A DNA stretch of 64,000 nucleotides from Burkholderiales bacterium (GTDB lineage: Bacteria > Pseudomonadota > Gammaproteobacteria > Burkholderiales > Eutrophovitaceae), in contig DATMAN010000068.1 of assembly GCA_035560005.1 (NCBI GenBank), forward strand, positions 62,001-126,000, read 5' to 3'. The notes under the pieces are model-generated. The model did no database searches. It had not been told where the DNA came from and worked only from the letters and a program-made list of their open reading frames with translations. Made by a program: the position numbers and the translations under genes. Of this stretch, positions 7,597-17,735 are shown piece by piece. The first letter of the stretch is position 1. Every line of letters starts with the position of its first letter.

Positions 7597-8754
7597 ATGC
7601 CGAATTCCAGCCTGACCGGGCACTTCCTGGCGCTGGCACTGGCGGCCGCGGTGGTATCACCAGCCGCTGCCAGGGTGGAGAAGATCGGAAAGGGTGAAGG
7701 TTTCGTCGACATCGTCGCGTGGCCCGGATACATCGAGCGCGGCGAGACTGACAAGAACTTCGACTGGGTGACCGGGTTCGAGAAGCAGACCGGCTGCAAA
7801 GTGCGGGTGAAGACCGCCGGCACTTCGGACGAGATGGTCGCGCTGATGAACGAGGGCGGCTTTGATCTGGTCACCGCTTCGGGCGATGCGAGCCTGCGGC
7901 TGATCGCCGGCAAGCGCGTCCAGGAAGTCAACGTCAATCTGATCCCCAGCTACAAGAGCATCGATCCCCGCCTGCAGAAGGCCCCCTGGCACTACGTCAA
8001 CGGCAAGCATTACGGCGTACCCTACCAGTGGGGCTATAACGTGCTCGCCTACAACACCAAAGCGTTCAAGAGCCCCCCCAAGAGCTGGGAAGTGGTTTTC
8101 AAGGAAACGAGGCTCGACGACGGCAAGTCCAACAAGGGCCGGATTCAGGCGTTCGACGGCCCGATCTACATTGCCGACGCCGCGCTCTATCTGATGCACG
8201 CCCGACCGGAGCTCGGGATCAAGAACCCCTACGAACTGGACGAAAAGCAGTACAAGGCCGCCCTGGATCTGCTGCGCGAACAGCGCAAGCTGGTGGCGCG
8301 CTACTGGCATGACGCGTTCGTGCAGATCGACGACTTCACCAACGAGGGCGTGGTGGCGTCCTCCTCGTGGGGATTCCAGGTCAATCTGCTGAAGTCGAAG
8401 AACGCGCCGATCTCCAGCGTCGTGCCTAAAGAAGGCGCCACCGGTTGGGCCGACACCACGATGATGCACGCGGAGGCCAAGCACCCCAACTGCGCCTACC
8501 TGTGGATGGAGCATTCTCTGAACAAGAAACTGCAGGGTGATCTTGCCGCCTGGTTCGGGTCGGTGCCGGTCGTGCCCGAAGCCTGCAAGGGCAATGCGCT
8601 GCTCGGGGATAAGGGGTGCGAGACCAACGGGATCAACGAGTTCGACCGCATCTGGTTCTGGCGTACCCCGGTCGCCGACTGCGGTGGCGGGCGCACCTGT
8701 GTGCCCTACTACCGCTGGGTGACGGACTACATCGCGATCCTCGGCGGTCGCTAG
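7597..8754 (+). CDS. ydcS: Polyamine-type ABC transporter substrate-binding protein (YdcS-like)
   Basis: 385-residue periplasmic binding protein with a signal peptide of about 25 residues ending near PAAARVE. Type II binding-protein features include FVDIVAWPGYIERG, FDLVTASGDASLRL and the YGVPYQWGYNVLAYN lining segment. A strong ribosome-binding site (AGAGGAGA) precedes the ATG, and TACAAT at 7481 is a possible -10 box. It heads a cluster in the same order as E. coli ydcSTUVW, a putative putrescine importer with aminobutyraldehyde dehydrogenase. A perfect hairpin follows the gene, as is common after highly expressed binding-protein genes. Confidence 0.85.
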   Translation: MPNSSLTGHFLALALAAAVVSPAAARVEKIGKGEGFVDIVAWPGYIERGETDKNFDWVTGFEKQTGCKVRVKTAGTSDEMVALMNEGGFDLVTASGDASLRLIAGKRVQEVNVNLIPSYKSIDPRLQKAPWHYVNGKHYGVPYQWGYNVLAYNTKAFKSPPKSWEVVFKETRLDDGKSNKGRIQAFDGPIYIADAALYLMHARPELGIKNPYELDEKQYKAALDLLREQRKLVARYWHDAFVQIDDFTNEGVVASSSWGFQVNLLKSKNAPISSVVPKEGATGWADTTMMHAEAKHPNCAYLWMEHSLNKKLQGDLAAWFGSVPVVPEACKGNALLGDKGCETNGINEFDRIWFWRTPVADCGGGRTCVPYYRWVTDYIAILGGR

Positions 8755-8798
8755 GAACGGCGCCCCCGCGCTTCGCTCTGGCGCCGGAGAGCAGGCAC

Positions 8799-8834
8799 AC
8801 ACAGGACGGGCCGCGAAAGCGGCCCGTCCTGTGT
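8799..8834 (+). terminator. Perfect 16-bp hairpin between ydcS and ydcT
   Basis: The arms at 8799-8814 (ACACAGGACGGGCCGC) and 8819-8834 are exact complements around a GAAA tetraloop. A short T-rich run (CTTTT) follows only seven bases later. The hairpin ends 14 bases before the ydcT start. It probably acts as a partial terminator or 3'-end stabiliser that makes the binding protein more abundant than the membrane components. Confidence 0.75.
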
Positions 8835-8848
8835 CGCATCTTTTCATC

Positions 8849-9889
8849 ATGCCCACGCCCACCAGCATTGCCGTGAGTTTCGCCGCTGTCTCACGCGCGT
8901 TCGGGGTGGTGCGCGCCGTGGACGACGTCAGTTTCGAAGTGCGCGACGGTGAGTTCTTTTCCATGCTCGGACCGTCCGGTTCGGGCAAGACCACATGCCT
9001 GCGGCTCATCGCCGGCTTCGAACTGCCGGATCGCGGCGCGATCGTCATCCACGGGAGGAACGTTGCGGGTGTCCCGCCCTACGAGCGCGACGTCAACACC
9101 GTTTTCCAGGACTATGCGCTGTTCCCGCACATGACCGTGTACGAAAACGTCGAGTACGGCCTGATGATCCGCAGGGTTGCGGCCGCGCAGCGGCGCAGCC
9201 GTGCGGATGAGATGCTCGCGCTGGTAAAGCTCGAAGGCATGGGGGATCGCAGACCTTCCCAGCTGTCCGGAGGTCAACGCCAGCGCGTGGCCCTGGCGCG
9301 CGCTTTGATCAATCGGCCGGGCCTGCTGTTGCTCGACGAGCCGCTGGGTGCACTCGACCTGAAGCTGCGCGAGCAGATGCAGGAAGAACTGAAGGCCCTG
9401 CAGCGACAGGTCGGGATCACCTTCGTCTACGTCACGCACGACCAGGGCGAAGCGCTCGCCATGAGCGACCGGCTCGCGGTGTTCAACCGTGGCAGGATCG
9501 AGCAGATCGGTACACCCGCGCAGATCTACGAGCATCCGGCCACCGTTTTCGTTGCCGGTTTCGTCGGCGTGTCCAACCTCTGTACCGGCGAGCTGGCGCG
9601 GCGGCTGACCGGCTCGGAGCGACCGTTCGCGATCCGACCGGAAAAGATCCTGTTCGCCGCGCCGCAGGCCCCGGCCCCGGAGGGCAGCGTCTGCGTGACC
9701 GGCCGGGTCTCGGCGGTGACGTATCTGGGCGCTTCAACCCGCTATACCGTGGCGCTCGATGGGGGCGGTGAACTCACGGTGGTGCGGCAGAACTTGGCCG
9801 GACCCGACGCCGGGCCGCACGTGAGCGAGGCGGTCCGGCTGTTTTGGCCGCGCCATCTCATGCAGCCGCTGAGCGGGGCCGCTAGATGA
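8849..9889 (+). CDS. ydcT: Polyamine-type ABC transporter ATP-binding protein (YdcT-like)
   Basis: 346-residue ABC ATPase. Walker A GPSGSGKTT is near residue 40, signature LSGGQRQRVALARAL near 137, Walker B LLLLDEPLGALD near 157 and the switch histidine follows in YVTHDQ. A C-terminal TOBE-type domain starts around residue 240. It energises the adjacent permease pair at the inner membrane. ATG 8849 is preferred; a GTG at 8831 lies inside the hairpin and adds only six residues. Neither has a clear ribosome-binding site. Its stop overlaps the next start (ATGA). Confidence 0.9.
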   Translation: MPTPTSIAVSFAAVSRAFGVVRAVDDVSFEVRDGEFFSMLGPSGSGKTTCLRLIAGFELPDRGAIVIHGRNVAGVPPYERDVNTVFQDYALFPHMTVYENVEYGLMIRRVAAAQRRSRADEMLALVKLEGMGDRRPSQLSGGQRQRVALARALINRPGLLLLDEPLGALDLKLREQMQEELKALQRQVGITFVYVTHDQGEALAMSDRLAVFNRGRIEQIGTPAQIYEHPATVFVAGFVGVSNLCTGELARRLTGSERPFAIRPEKILFAAPQAPAPEGSVCVTGRVSAVTYLGASTRYTVALDGGGELTVVRQNLAGPDAGPHVSEAVRLFWPRHLMQPLSGAAR

Positions 9890-10815
9890 CCACGCTGGCG
9901 GCGCCTTCCCCTCTGCAGCGGATTTCCACGGCGCTGTATCTGCGCCCGCGCATCCTGCTGTTCCTGCTGCTCGCACCGCCACTCATCTGGCTGGGTGTGA
10001 TCTACCTGGGATCGCTGTTCGCGCTGCTGTTGCAGAGCTTTTTCTATATCGACGAGTTCGCGGGAACCATCGTCCACGACTTTTCGCTGCGTACCTACGG
10101 CGAGCTGTTCACGCGCGCCAACTTCGACATCTTCCTGCGTACTGCGGTAATGGCGGCGGTAGTCACGGTCGCCGCGGCGATCGTCGCCTTTCCCATCGCC
10201 TATTACATGGTGCGCTACGCCTCCCTGAAGACCAAGGCGCTGCTGTATCTGGCGGTGATGCTGCCGCTGTGGTCGAGCTATCTGGTGCGGGTCTATGCCT
10301 GGAAGCTGATCCTGGCGAAGGAAGGCATCGTGACCTGGATCGCGGAGCAGACGCATCTGGCCTGGCTGCTCGACTCGATCCTCGCCATTCCGGTCATCGG
10401 CGGTCCCTCGCTCTCGATCTCTTATATAGGCACGTTTCTGGTGTTCCTGTACATCTGGCTGCCGTTCATGATCCTGCCGATCGTCGCGGCGCTGGAGCGG
10501 GTGCCGGCCTCGCTCGTCGAGGCTTCGGCCGATCTGGGCGCGCATCCCGGTGCGACCTTCCGCAGGGTGATCCTCCCGCTGGCGCTGCCGGGAGTGGTGG
10601 CCGGTTCGATCTTCACCTTCTCGCTCACCCTGGGCGACTACATCATTCCCGGCATCATCGGCAATTCGCGCCCCTTCATCGGCCAGGCGGTCTACCAGCT
10701 CCAAGGCACCGCGGGCAACATCCCGCTGGCTGCGGCGTTCACCGTGGTGCCAATCGCAGTCATGTCCGTCTATCTGATGATCGCAAAGCGTGCGGGAGCC
10801 TTCGATGCGCTCTAG
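9886..10815 (+). CDS. ydcU: Polyamine-type ABC transporter permease 1 (YdcU/PotB-like)
   Basis: 309-residue inner-membrane permease with six predicted helices. Its ATP-binding-protein contact loop (EAA motif) reads [17 protein letters not shown] near residue 208. The N-terminal cytoplasmic stretch and long first periplasmic loop ([20 protein letters not shown]) are usual for PotB/YdcU-type subunits. The start overlaps the ATPase stop by four bases, and the end overlaps the second permease by eleven bases, which implies coupled translation. Confidence 0.9.
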   Translation: MTTLAAPSPLQRISTALYLRPRILLFLLLAPPLIWLGVIYLGSLFALLLQSFFYIDEFAGTIVHDFSLRTYGELFTRANFDIFLRTAVMAAVVTVAAAIVAFPIAYYMVRYASLKTKALLYLAVMLPLWSSYLVRVYAWKLILAKEGIVTWIAEQTHLAWLLDSILAIPVIGGPSLSISYIGTFLVFLYIWLPFMILPIVAALERVPASLVEASADLGAHPGATFRRVILPLALPGVVAGSIFTFSLTLGDYIIPGIIGNSRPFIGQAVYQLQGTAGNIPLAAAFTVVPIAVMSVYLMIAKRAGAFDAL

Positions 10816-11641
10816 CGCCGGGAAGCGTTCGCCGCGCAGTGGCAGACGCGCCGGAGTGCCGCTCCGGATCGCGACCATCGGCGGGTTGCTGTTCCTGCAC
10901 GTGCCGCTGTTCATCATCATCCTCTATGCCTTCAGCGCGGAGGAGCGCAGCTTCGTCTTTCCACCGCCGGGGTTCACCACGCGGTGGTTCGCGGTGGCGC
11001 TCGAGCGCGAGGACGTGCGTCGCGCGTTGTTGCTCTCGCTGCAGGTGGCGGTCGTGGCCACCGCCGCGGCGATGGTGCTCGGCACGCTCGCGGCGGCCGC
11101 GGTGTGGCGCACGCGCTTCTTCGGGCGCGAAGCGATTTCGCTCCTGCTGATCCTGCCGATCGCGCTGCCGGGAATCATTACCGGGATCGCGCTGCGCTCC
11201 GCGCTGAACCTGATGGACATTCCGTTCAGCTTCTGGACCATCGTCATCGGCCACGCTACGTTTTGCATCGTCGTGGTGTACAACAACGTGCTGGCGCGGT
11301 TGCGACGCTCGGCGCCCGCCCTGATCGAAGCATCCATGGATCTTGGCGCCAACGGCTTTCAGACCTTCCGCTACATCGTGCTGCCGCACATCGCCACGGC
11401 GTTGCTCGCCGGGGGCATGCTCGCCTTCGCGCTCTCGTTCGACGAAGTGATCGTTACCACCTTCACCGCCGGCCAGCAGTCCACGCTGCCGATCTGGATG
11501 CTCTCTGAGCTGATCCGCCCGCGACAGCGGCCGGTAACCAATGTGGTCGCCGTTTTCGTGATCGCGGTGACGCTGATCCCGATTCTGGCGGCGTTCTACC
11601 TGACCCGTGACACCCATGAAGCCGCCGGAGGCGGCAGATAA
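10805..11641 (+). CDS. ydcV: Polyamine-type ABC transporter permease 2 (YdcV/PotC-like)
   Basis: 278-residue permease with about six membrane helices and the EAA loop [17 protein letters not shown] near residue 180. The [11 protein letters not shown] segment is typical of PotC-class subunits. ATG 10805 is chosen over a GTG five codons earlier. It overlaps the preceding permease gene by 11 bases and is followed after 20 bases by the aldehyde dehydrogenase gene, which has a GGAGG-type ribosome-binding site. It would pair with YdcU to form the translocation channel. Confidence 0.9.
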   Translation: MRSSAGKRSPRSGRRAGVPLRIATIGGLLFLHVPLFIIILYAFSAEERSFVFPPPGFTTRWFAVALEREDVRRALLLSLQVAVVATAAAMVLGTLAAAAVWRTRFFGREAISLLLILPIALPGIITGIALRSALNLMDIPFSFWTIVIGHATFCIVVVYNNVLARLRRSAPALIEASMDLGANGFQTFRYIVLPHIATALLAGGMLAFALSFDEVIVTTFTAGQQSTLPIWMLSELIRPRQRPVTNVVAVFVIAVTLIPILAAFYLTRDTHEAAGGGR

Positions 11642-11661
11642 GACAACTGGAGGAGCACAAC

Positions 11662-13089
11662 ATGCAAACCAGGCTGCTCATCGACGGCGAACTGTCCCCG
11701 GGAGCCGGGGCGGAGCATGCGGTGATCAACCCGCACAACGGCGAGACGATCGCCAGAGTCCGCGAAGCTTCGGCTGAACAGATCGATCAGGCGGTCAGGG
11801 CGGCCGCAGCCGCCTTCAAGACCTGGGGCCACACCACTCCCCAGGAACGCTCGCTGCTGCTGCTCAAGCTCGCCGAACACATCGAAACGAACGCCCGAGA
11901 CTACGCCGAAATCGAATCGAGGAACTGTGGCAAGCCGCTGGCCCGCGTGCTCAACGACGAGATGCCGGCGATTATCGACTGCTTTCGCTTCTTCGCCGGC
12001 GCGGCACGCTGCCTGCAGGGATCGGCCGCGGACGAGTACCTTGCCGGTCACACCAGCATGATCCGGCGCGATCCGCTGGGCGTGGTGGCGCAGATCACGC
12101 CGTGGAACTATCCGCTGATGATGGCGGCCTGGAAGCTCGCGCCGGCCTTGGCTGCCGGCAACACCGTGGTGTTGAAGCCCTCGGAGATGACGCCCCTCAC
12201 CACGCTCACGTTGGCTGAGACGCTCGCCGCGCTCTATCCGAAAGGCGTGGTCAACCTCGTGCATGGCACGGGCGCGTCGGTGGGCTCGTCGCTGATCAAT
12301 CACCCTGGTGTGCGCATGATCTCGGTCACCGGCAGTATCGCCACCGGGCAGAAGGTGCTGGAGGCTGCGCGCTCCACGCTGAAGCGAACCCATCTGGAGC
12401 TGGGTGGAAAGGCGCCGGTGATCGTCTTCGAGGATGCCGATCTGGAAGCGGTCGTCAACGGCATCAAAGTTTTCGGTTACTACAACGCCGGGCAGGACTG
12501 CACCGCCGCCTGCCGGGTGTACGCGGCGGCGAAGGTGCACGACAGGCTGGTCGCCGACCTGGGGGCCGCGGTGAAGTCGATCCGGTTCGGCGACCCGGAT
12601 GCGGAGGATTCGGAAATCGGGCCGCTGATCTCCGCTCAGCAGCGCGAGCGCGTCGCGGGATTCGTCGAGCGGGCGCTCGCCAGCCGGCACATGGAAGCGG
12701 TGGCCGGCGGCCGGCCGGCCGCGGGCGGCGGCTTTTACTACGAGCCGACGCTGATCGCGGGAGCCCGGCAGGAAGATGAAATCGTGCGCAGGGAGGTGTT
12801 CGGTCCGGTAGTGTCGGTCACCCGCTTCTCCGACGTCGAGCAGGCGATCGAATGGGCCAACGACTCGGAGTACGGGCTGGCCTCTTCGGTCTGGAGCAGG
12901 GATCTCGGCAAGGCCATGAAGGTGGCGAGCCGGCTCGAGTACGGCTGCACGTGGGTCAACACGCACTTCATGCTGGTCAACGAAATGCCGCACGGCGGGC
13001 TGAAGATGTCCGGTTATGGCAAGGACCTGGCGCTCTACGGGCTGGAGGATTACACGGCGGTGCGGCACGTCATGCTCAATCTCGGCTAG
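11662..13089 (+). CDS. patD: Gamma-aminobutyraldehyde dehydrogenase
   Basis: 475-residue NAD(P)-dependent aldehyde dehydrogenase. The catalytic cysteine is C280 in [11 protein letters not shown], the general-base glutamate is E246 in LELGGK, and the cofactor loop SVTGSIATG precedes them. The GQDCTAACR context is typical of PatD/Prr (YdcW), which oxidises 4-aminobutanal from putrescine breakdown to GABA. Placement at the end of the importer operon, as ydcW is in E. coli, supports this. Import and the second catabolic step are thus linked; the putrescine aminotransferase or oxidase that would act first is not in the window. Confidence 0.88.
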   Translation: MQTRLLIDGELSPGAGAEHAVINPHNGETIARVREASAEQIDQAVRAAAAAFKTWGHTTPQERSLLLLKLAEHIETNARDYAEIESRNCGKPLARVLNDEMPAIIDCFRFFAGAARCLQGSAADEYLAGHTSMIRRDPLGVVAQITPWNYPLMMAAWKLAPALAAGNTVVLKPSEMTPLTTLTLAETLAALYPKGVVNLVHGTGASVGSSLINHPGVRMISVTGSIATGQKVLEAARSTLKRTHLELGGKAPVIVFEDADLEAVVNGIKVFGYYNAGQDCTAACRVYAAAKVHDRLVADLGAAVKSIRFGDPDAEDSEIGPLISAQQRERVAGFVERALASRHMEAVAGGRPAAGGGFYYEPTLIAGARQEDEIVRREVFGPVVSVTRFSDVEQAIEWANDSEYGLASSVWSRDLGKAMKVASRLEYGCTWVNTHFMLVNEMPHGGLKMSGYGKDLALYGLEDYTAVRHVMLNLG

Positions 13090-13188
13090 GTGCCGAGCGC
13101 GCAGCGAACCCGAGGCAGACGCGCGTAAGGCCTCGGTACCCGTCAGCGCGGTGCAACGCGCGCGGGGAGCTGTGCTATCGTGCGCCCC

Positions 13189-14973
13189 ATGCGAGCGCTG
13201 AGCAGCACGCAGCTGTACTTCCGGCTGTTGCGCCATGTCCGGCCCTACTGGGCCATCTTTGCACTCTCCATCCTGGGCATGCTGATCAGCGCCGCGACCG
13301 AGGTGGCGCTGCCCGCAGCGATCAAGCCGTTTCTCGACGGCACCTTCATCGACAAGGACCCCTTTCTCATCCGCTGGATGCCGGTGTTGCTGGTGGTGAT
13401 CTTCCTGGTGCGGGGCATCGGCCAGTACATCGGCCAGTACGCCAGCACCTGGGTCGGAAACAAGGTCGTGATGGATCTGCGCGACCGGATGTTCCGCCGC
13501 ATGCTGGCGCTGCCGCTCGGCTACTTTCACGACCACGCCTCGGGCAACCTCGTCTCGCGCTTCACCTACGACGTGACCCAGGTCGCCCAGGCGGCCACAC
13601 AGGCCGTCACGGTGCTGGTGCGCGATTCGCTGTCCATCGTCGGGTTGGTCGCCTACCTGCTGTACCTGAACTGGAAGCTCACGCTGATCTCGCTGCTCAT
13701 GGTTCCGCCGATCGCGCTGGTTGTGCGGGTGTTCAACTTCCGGCTGCGCCACATGAGCCGGGCGACGCAGGCGGCGATGGGCGATCTGACGCAGGTGGTC
13801 CAGGAGAGCATCGACTGCAACAAGGTGGTGAAGATCTTCGGCGGGCAGGACTACGAGACCGCGCGCTTCAACGCCACCAGCAACCGCTTGCGCGGTTTTC
13901 AGATGAAGCACACCGCCGCAGCCGCGGCGAACGTGCCCATCGTCCAGTTGCTGGCCGCGATCGCCACCGCGGTGGTGATCTACTACGCCACGCTCCAAGC
14001 CCAGCAGGACGCCACGACCGTGGGCGGCTTCGTCTCCTTCCTTGCTGCGATGCTGATGGTCACGGCGCCGCTCAAGCGCCTGACCGGCGTGGCGGAGCAC
14101 CTGCAGCGCGGCTTGGCCGCGGCCGAAAGCGTGTTCGCCCTGGTCGACGAGCCGCCGGAACGCGACGCCGGCCGCGTGACGCTCGACCGCGCTGCCGGCG
14201 AGATCCGCTTCGAGCACGTAACCTTCCGGTACCCGCGCAGCGCGCGACCGGCGCTGCGCGATATCAATCTCACGGTCCGCGTGGGCGAGACCGTCGCGCT
14301 GGTCGGCTCCTCGGGCAGCGGCAAGACCACGCTCGCCAATCTCATTCCGCGCTTCTACCGTCCGGATTCCGGGCGCATTCTGCTTGACGGCCACGATTTG
14401 GACTCGCTCACACTGGCGAGCCTGCGCGCCAACATCGCGCTCGTCAGCCAGGAGGTCGCCCTGTTCAACGACACGGTGGCGGCCAACATCGCCTACGGCA
14501 CCAACGCCGGCGCCGACCGCAAGGACATTGAGCGCGCTGCCGAGGCAGCACACGCAATGGAATTCATCCGCGCCATGCCCCAGGGGCTCGACACGCTGAT
14601 CGGCGAGAACGGAATGCGTCTCTCCGGCGGGCAGCGCCAGCGCCTGGCGATCGCCCGCACGATCTTGAAGAACGCCCCGGTCCTGATCCTCGACGAAGCG
14701 ACCTCGGCGCTCGACTCGGAATCGGAAAAGCACGTGCAGGCCGCGCTGGAGGAGTTGATGCGCAACCGTACCACGGTGGTCATCGCGCACCGGCTTTCGA
14801 CGATCGAGAAGGCGCATCGGATCGTCGTGTTGGACGAAGGGCGGATCGCCGAGACCGGGTCGCATGCCGAGCTGCTGGCGCGGGGCGGCATCTACGCACG
14901 CCTCTACCACATCCAGTTCGCGCTGGGCGCCGTGCAGGCGAGCCCGGCGCTTGCTTCGACTGGTAGCGCCTGA
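13189..14973 (+). CDS. msbA: Lipid A export ABC transporter MsbA
   Basis: 594-residue half-transporter. An N-terminal six-helix exporter domain (about residues 15-315) is fused to an ATPase domain with Walker A GSSGSGKTT near 373, signature LSGGQRQRLAIAR near 480 and Walker B VLILDEATSALDSE near 500. As a homodimer it flips lipid A-core across the inner membrane. ATG 13189 gives the standard N-terminus; a GTG three codons upstream is possible. No lpxK or kdsB lies beside it here. Assignment to MsbA rather than another type I exporter rests on overall length and the N-terminal domain. Confidence 0.87.
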   Translation: MRALSSTQLYFRLLRHVRPYWAIFALSILGMLISAATEVALPAAIKPFLDGTFIDKDPFLIRWMPVLLVVIFLVRGIGQYIGQYASTWVGNKVVMDLRDRMFRRMLALPLGYFHDHASGNLVSRFTYDVTQVAQAATQAVTVLVRDSLSIVGLVAYLLYLNWKLTLISLLMVPPIALVVRVFNFRLRHMSRATQAAMGDLTQVVQESIDCNKVVKIFGGQDYETARFNATSNRLRGFQMKHTAAAAANVPIVQLLAAIATAVVIYYATLQAQQDATTVGGFVSFLAAMLMVTAPLKRLTGVAEHLQRGLAAAESVFALVDEPPERDAGRVTLDRAAGEIRFEHVTFRYPRSARPALRDINLTVRVGETVALVGSSGSGKTTLANLIPRFYRPDSGRILLDGHDLDSLTLASLRANIALVSQEVALFNDTVAANIAYGTNAGADRKDIERAAEAAHAMEFIRAMPQGLDTLIGENGMRLSGGQRQRLAIARTILKNAPVLILDEATSALDSESEKHVQAALEELMRNRTTVVIAHRLSTIEKAHRIVVLDEGRIAETGSHAELLARGGIYARLYHIQFALGAVQASPALASTGSA

Positions 14974-14997
14974 GCGCTACGGGGCACGCCGCCGGCT

Positions 14998-17712
14998 CTA
15001 GTGTGCCCGATCCCAGTTCGGGCCGGCGCCGATGTCGACGACCAGCGGCACGGCGAGCTTGGCCACGCCGGACATCAGCTCCGGGACGCACTGGCTGATC
15101 CGCCCCAGCTCCGCCTCCGGCGCCTCGAACACCAGTTCGTCGTGCACCTGCATGATGAGTCGGGTGGCCAGATGTTCCGCGGTAATCCAGCGCTGCACCG
15201 CGATCATGGCGAGCTTGATGAGGTCGGCCGCCGTGCCTTGCATCGGCGCGTTGATCGCGGCGCGCTCCGCGGCTTGGCGCCGGGCGTTGTTCGACGCGCG
15301 GATGTCGTTCAAGTACAGACGCCGACCGAACACCGTCTCCACGTAACCGCGGGTCCTCGCGCTCTCCCGGGTGCGCTGCATGTAGTCGGCGACGCCGGGG
15401 TAACGGGAGAAGTAGCGGTCCATGTACTGCTGCGCGGCAGCGCGCTCGATGCCGAGTTGCGCCGCCAGCCCGAACGCGGACATGCCGTAGATCAGCCCGA
15501 AGTTGATCACCTTGGCGTAGCGCCGCTGCTCGGGCGTGACGGCGTCCGTTGCGACGCCGAAGATCTCCGAAGCGGTGTGCCGGTGGACATCTTCTCCCCG
15601 GGAGAAGGCCTTCAGCAGGTTCGGGTCCTGCGACAAGTGCGCCATGATGCGCAGCTCGATCTGCGAGTAGTCGGCGGATACGATCATCCATCCCCGGTCG
15701 GCGATGAACGCCTCGCGGATCCGGCGTCCCTCCGGCGTGCGCGCCGGAATGTTTTGCAGGTTCGGCTCGTTGCTCGCCAGGCGTCCGGTCACTGCAACGG
15801 CCTGTCCATAGGTCGTGTGCACGCGGCCGGTCCTCGGATTGACCATTTTCGGAAGCTTGTCGGTATAGGTGGACTTCAGCTTGGAGAGCGCACGGTGTTC
15901 CAGGATCAGCTTGGGCAGCGGGTGATCGAGTGCCAGTTGCTCCAGCACGTCCTCGTCGGTCGAAGGCTGTCCGGTGGGCGTCTTCTTCAGGATCGGCAGC
16001 TGGTGTGCCTCGAACAGGATCTCCTGCAACTGCTTGGGGGAGCCAAGGTTGAAGCGCCGGCCAGCAAGTTCGTGCACCCGCCGTTCCAGTTCGGCGATGC
16101 GTTGTCCCAGCTCCCTGCTCTGCCCTTCCAGGGCGGCGACATCGAGCAGCACGCCGTTGCGTTCCATGACGAACAGCACGTCCAGCACGGGCATCTCGAT
16201 CTCGTGATAGACATAGCTCAAGCGTTCATCGCGCGCGAGCTGCGGGTACATCGCCTGGTGCAGCCGCAGCGTCACGTCGGCGTCTTCCCCCGAGTACTGC
16301 GTCGCCCGGGCGATATCCACCTGTTCGAAGCCGATGCGTGAGGTGCCTTTCCCGGTTACCTCGTCATAGGTGATGGTCTTGATACCGAGATGGCGCTCGG
16401 CCAAAGCGTCCATGTCGTGCGGCCGGTGCGCTTCGAGGACATAGGACTGCAGCAGCGTGTCGTGCTGCACGCCGGTCACGCGGATGCCGTGGTTCATCAA
16501 CACATGCATGTCGTACTTCAGGTTCTGGCCCAGCTTGGCGCGCGCCGCGCTTTCGAGCCACGGCCCGAGCCGGCGCAGCACCGTTTCCACTGACAACTGC
16601 TGCGGGGCTCCGGCATAGCGGTGACCCATCGGGATATACGCCGCGCAGCCAGGTTCGGTGCACAGCGAGATGCCCACCAGCTCGGCCGCCATCGGGTCGA
16701 GGCTGGTCGTCTCGGTGTCGATGGAAACGAGCGCGGCGCGCTCGACGCGCTGGGCCCAATCCTCCAGGTCCTGCTCCGTCAGTACCGTGCGGTAGTCGCG
16801 CGGGGGCGCTGCCGGCGGGCTCGCCGGCGTGGCGTCTGGGGCGGCCGACTCCACGCCCGGCGAACGCTCTTTCAGCTCGCGCAGCCAGGATCTGAAGTCC
16901 AGCCGCTCGAACAGCTCGGCCAGCCGTTTCACATCCGGCGGCTGCGGTTGCAGCTGCTCGACTTCGAACGGCAGGTCGACATCGGTCTTGATCGTGAGGA
17001 GCTGCCGCGCGGTGGGCAGCCAAGAGATCGCCTTGCGCAGGTTCTCGCCCGCCGCGCCCCCGATCTCATCGGCGTGGCGCACGATTTCTTCCAGTGAACC
17101 GTATTGGGCCAGCCACTTCGCCGCGGTCTTCGGGCCGACTTTTTCCACGCCGGGCACGTTGTCCACGCTGTCACCGACCAGGGTGAGGAAGTCGATCATC
17201 TGCTCTGGCCGCACTCCGAATTTGGTTTCCACGCCCTTGGCGTCCAGCGTCTCGTTGGACATGGTGTTGACGAGCGTCACGGAGCCGTCGAGCAGCTGGG
17301 CGAGGTCCTTGTCGCCGGTCGAGATCACGGTGCGCATGCCCTTGCGGCTTGCCTGCCTGGCCAGCGTGCCGATCACGTCGTCGGCCTCGACGCCTTCCAC
17401 GGCGAGCAGCGGCCAGCCCATGGCCCGGATGCATGCTTGCAAGGGCTCGAGCTGTGCCGCGAGATCGTCGGGCATCGGCGGCCGGTTAGCCTTGTATTGC
17501 GGGTAGACGTCGTCGCGAAAGGTCTTTCCTTTTGCGTCGAATACGCAAGCGATATAATCCGCGGCGGTTTCCTTCCTCAGACGGCGCAGCATATTCAGAA
17601 CGCCGTACACCGCGCCCGTGGGCTCCCCGTTCCTGTTGCGCAAGTCCGGCAGCGCGTGAAATGCACGGTACAGATAAGACGAGCCGTCGACCAGCAGCAG
17701 CGTTTTCATCAC
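14998..17712 (-). CDS. polA: DNA polymerase I
   Basis: 904-residue full-length enzyme. The N-terminal 5' nuclease carries LLVDGSSYLYRAF and TGDKDLAQLL. The 3'-5' proofreading domain is intact, with SIDTETTSLD, LGQNLKYDMH and YSGEDADVTLR. The polymerase palm has motif A SADYSQIELRIMAH, motif B RRYAKVINFGLIYGMS and motif C MQVHDELVFE. It fills gaps and removes RNA primers in replication and repair. It ends 24 bases from the msbA stop (convergent) and starts 23 bases from the divergent LOG-family gene. Confidence 0.98.
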   Translation of the reverse strand: MMKTLLLVDGSSYLYRAFHALPDLRNRNGEPTGAVYGVLNMLRRLRKETAADYIACVFDAKGKTFRDDVYPQYKANRPPMPDDLAAQLEPLQACIRAMGWPLLAVEGVEADDVIGTLARQASRKGMRTVISTGDKDLAQLLDGSVTLVNTMSNETLDAKGVETKFGVRPEQMIDFLTLVGDSVDNVPGVEKVGPKTAAKWLAQYGSLEEIVRHADEIGGAAGENLRKAISWLPTARQLLTIKTDVDLPFEVEQLQPQPPDVKRLAELFERLDFRSWLRELKERSPGVESAAPDATPASPPAAPPRDYRTVLTEQDLEDWAQRVERAALVSIDTETTSLDPMAAELVGISLCTEPGCAAYIPMGHRYAGAPQQLSVETVLRRLGPWLESAARAKLGQNLKYDMHVLMNHGIRVTGVQHDTLLQSYVLEAHRPHDMDALAERHLGIKTITYDEVTGKGTSRIGFEQVDIARATQYSGEDADVTLRLHQAMYPQLARDERLSYVYHEIEMPVLDVLFVMERNGVLLDVAALEGQSRELGQRIAELERRVHELAGRRFNLGSPKQLQEILFEAHQLPILKKTPTGQPSTDEDVLEQLALDHPLPKLILEHRALSKLKSTYTDKLPKMVNPRTGRVHTTYGQAVAVTGRLASNEPNLQNIPARTPEGRRIREAFIADRGWMIVSADYSQIELRIMAHLSQDPNLLKAFSRGEDVHRHTASEIFGVATDAVTPEQRRYAKVINFGLIYGMSAFGLAAQLGIERAAAQQYMDRYFSRYPGVADYMQRTRESARTRGYVETVFGRRLYLNDIRASNNARRQAAERAAINAPMQGTAADLIKLAMIAVQRWITAEHLATRLIMQVHDELVFEAPEAELGRISQCVPELMSGVAKLAVPLVVDIGAGPNWDRAH

Positions 17713-17735
17713 AGCGTGAAGTCAGAGGATGCCGA

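Noticed and set aside
8831-8848. GTG start for ydcT six codons upstream
   Set aside because: It falls in the distal arm of the hairpin and adds residues not typical of the family; ATG 8849 is simpler.
11596-14910. Very long open frame (about 1100 codons) on the minus strand
   Set aside because: It lies antisense to patD and msbA, which have full domain sets. High GC produces long antisense frames; its translation is low-complexity, rich in Arg, His and Gly.
17543-17560. TATAAT-like sequence inside polA on the plus strand
   Set aside because: It is within conserved polA codons and about 180 bases before the LOG-family gene, with no -35 partner.
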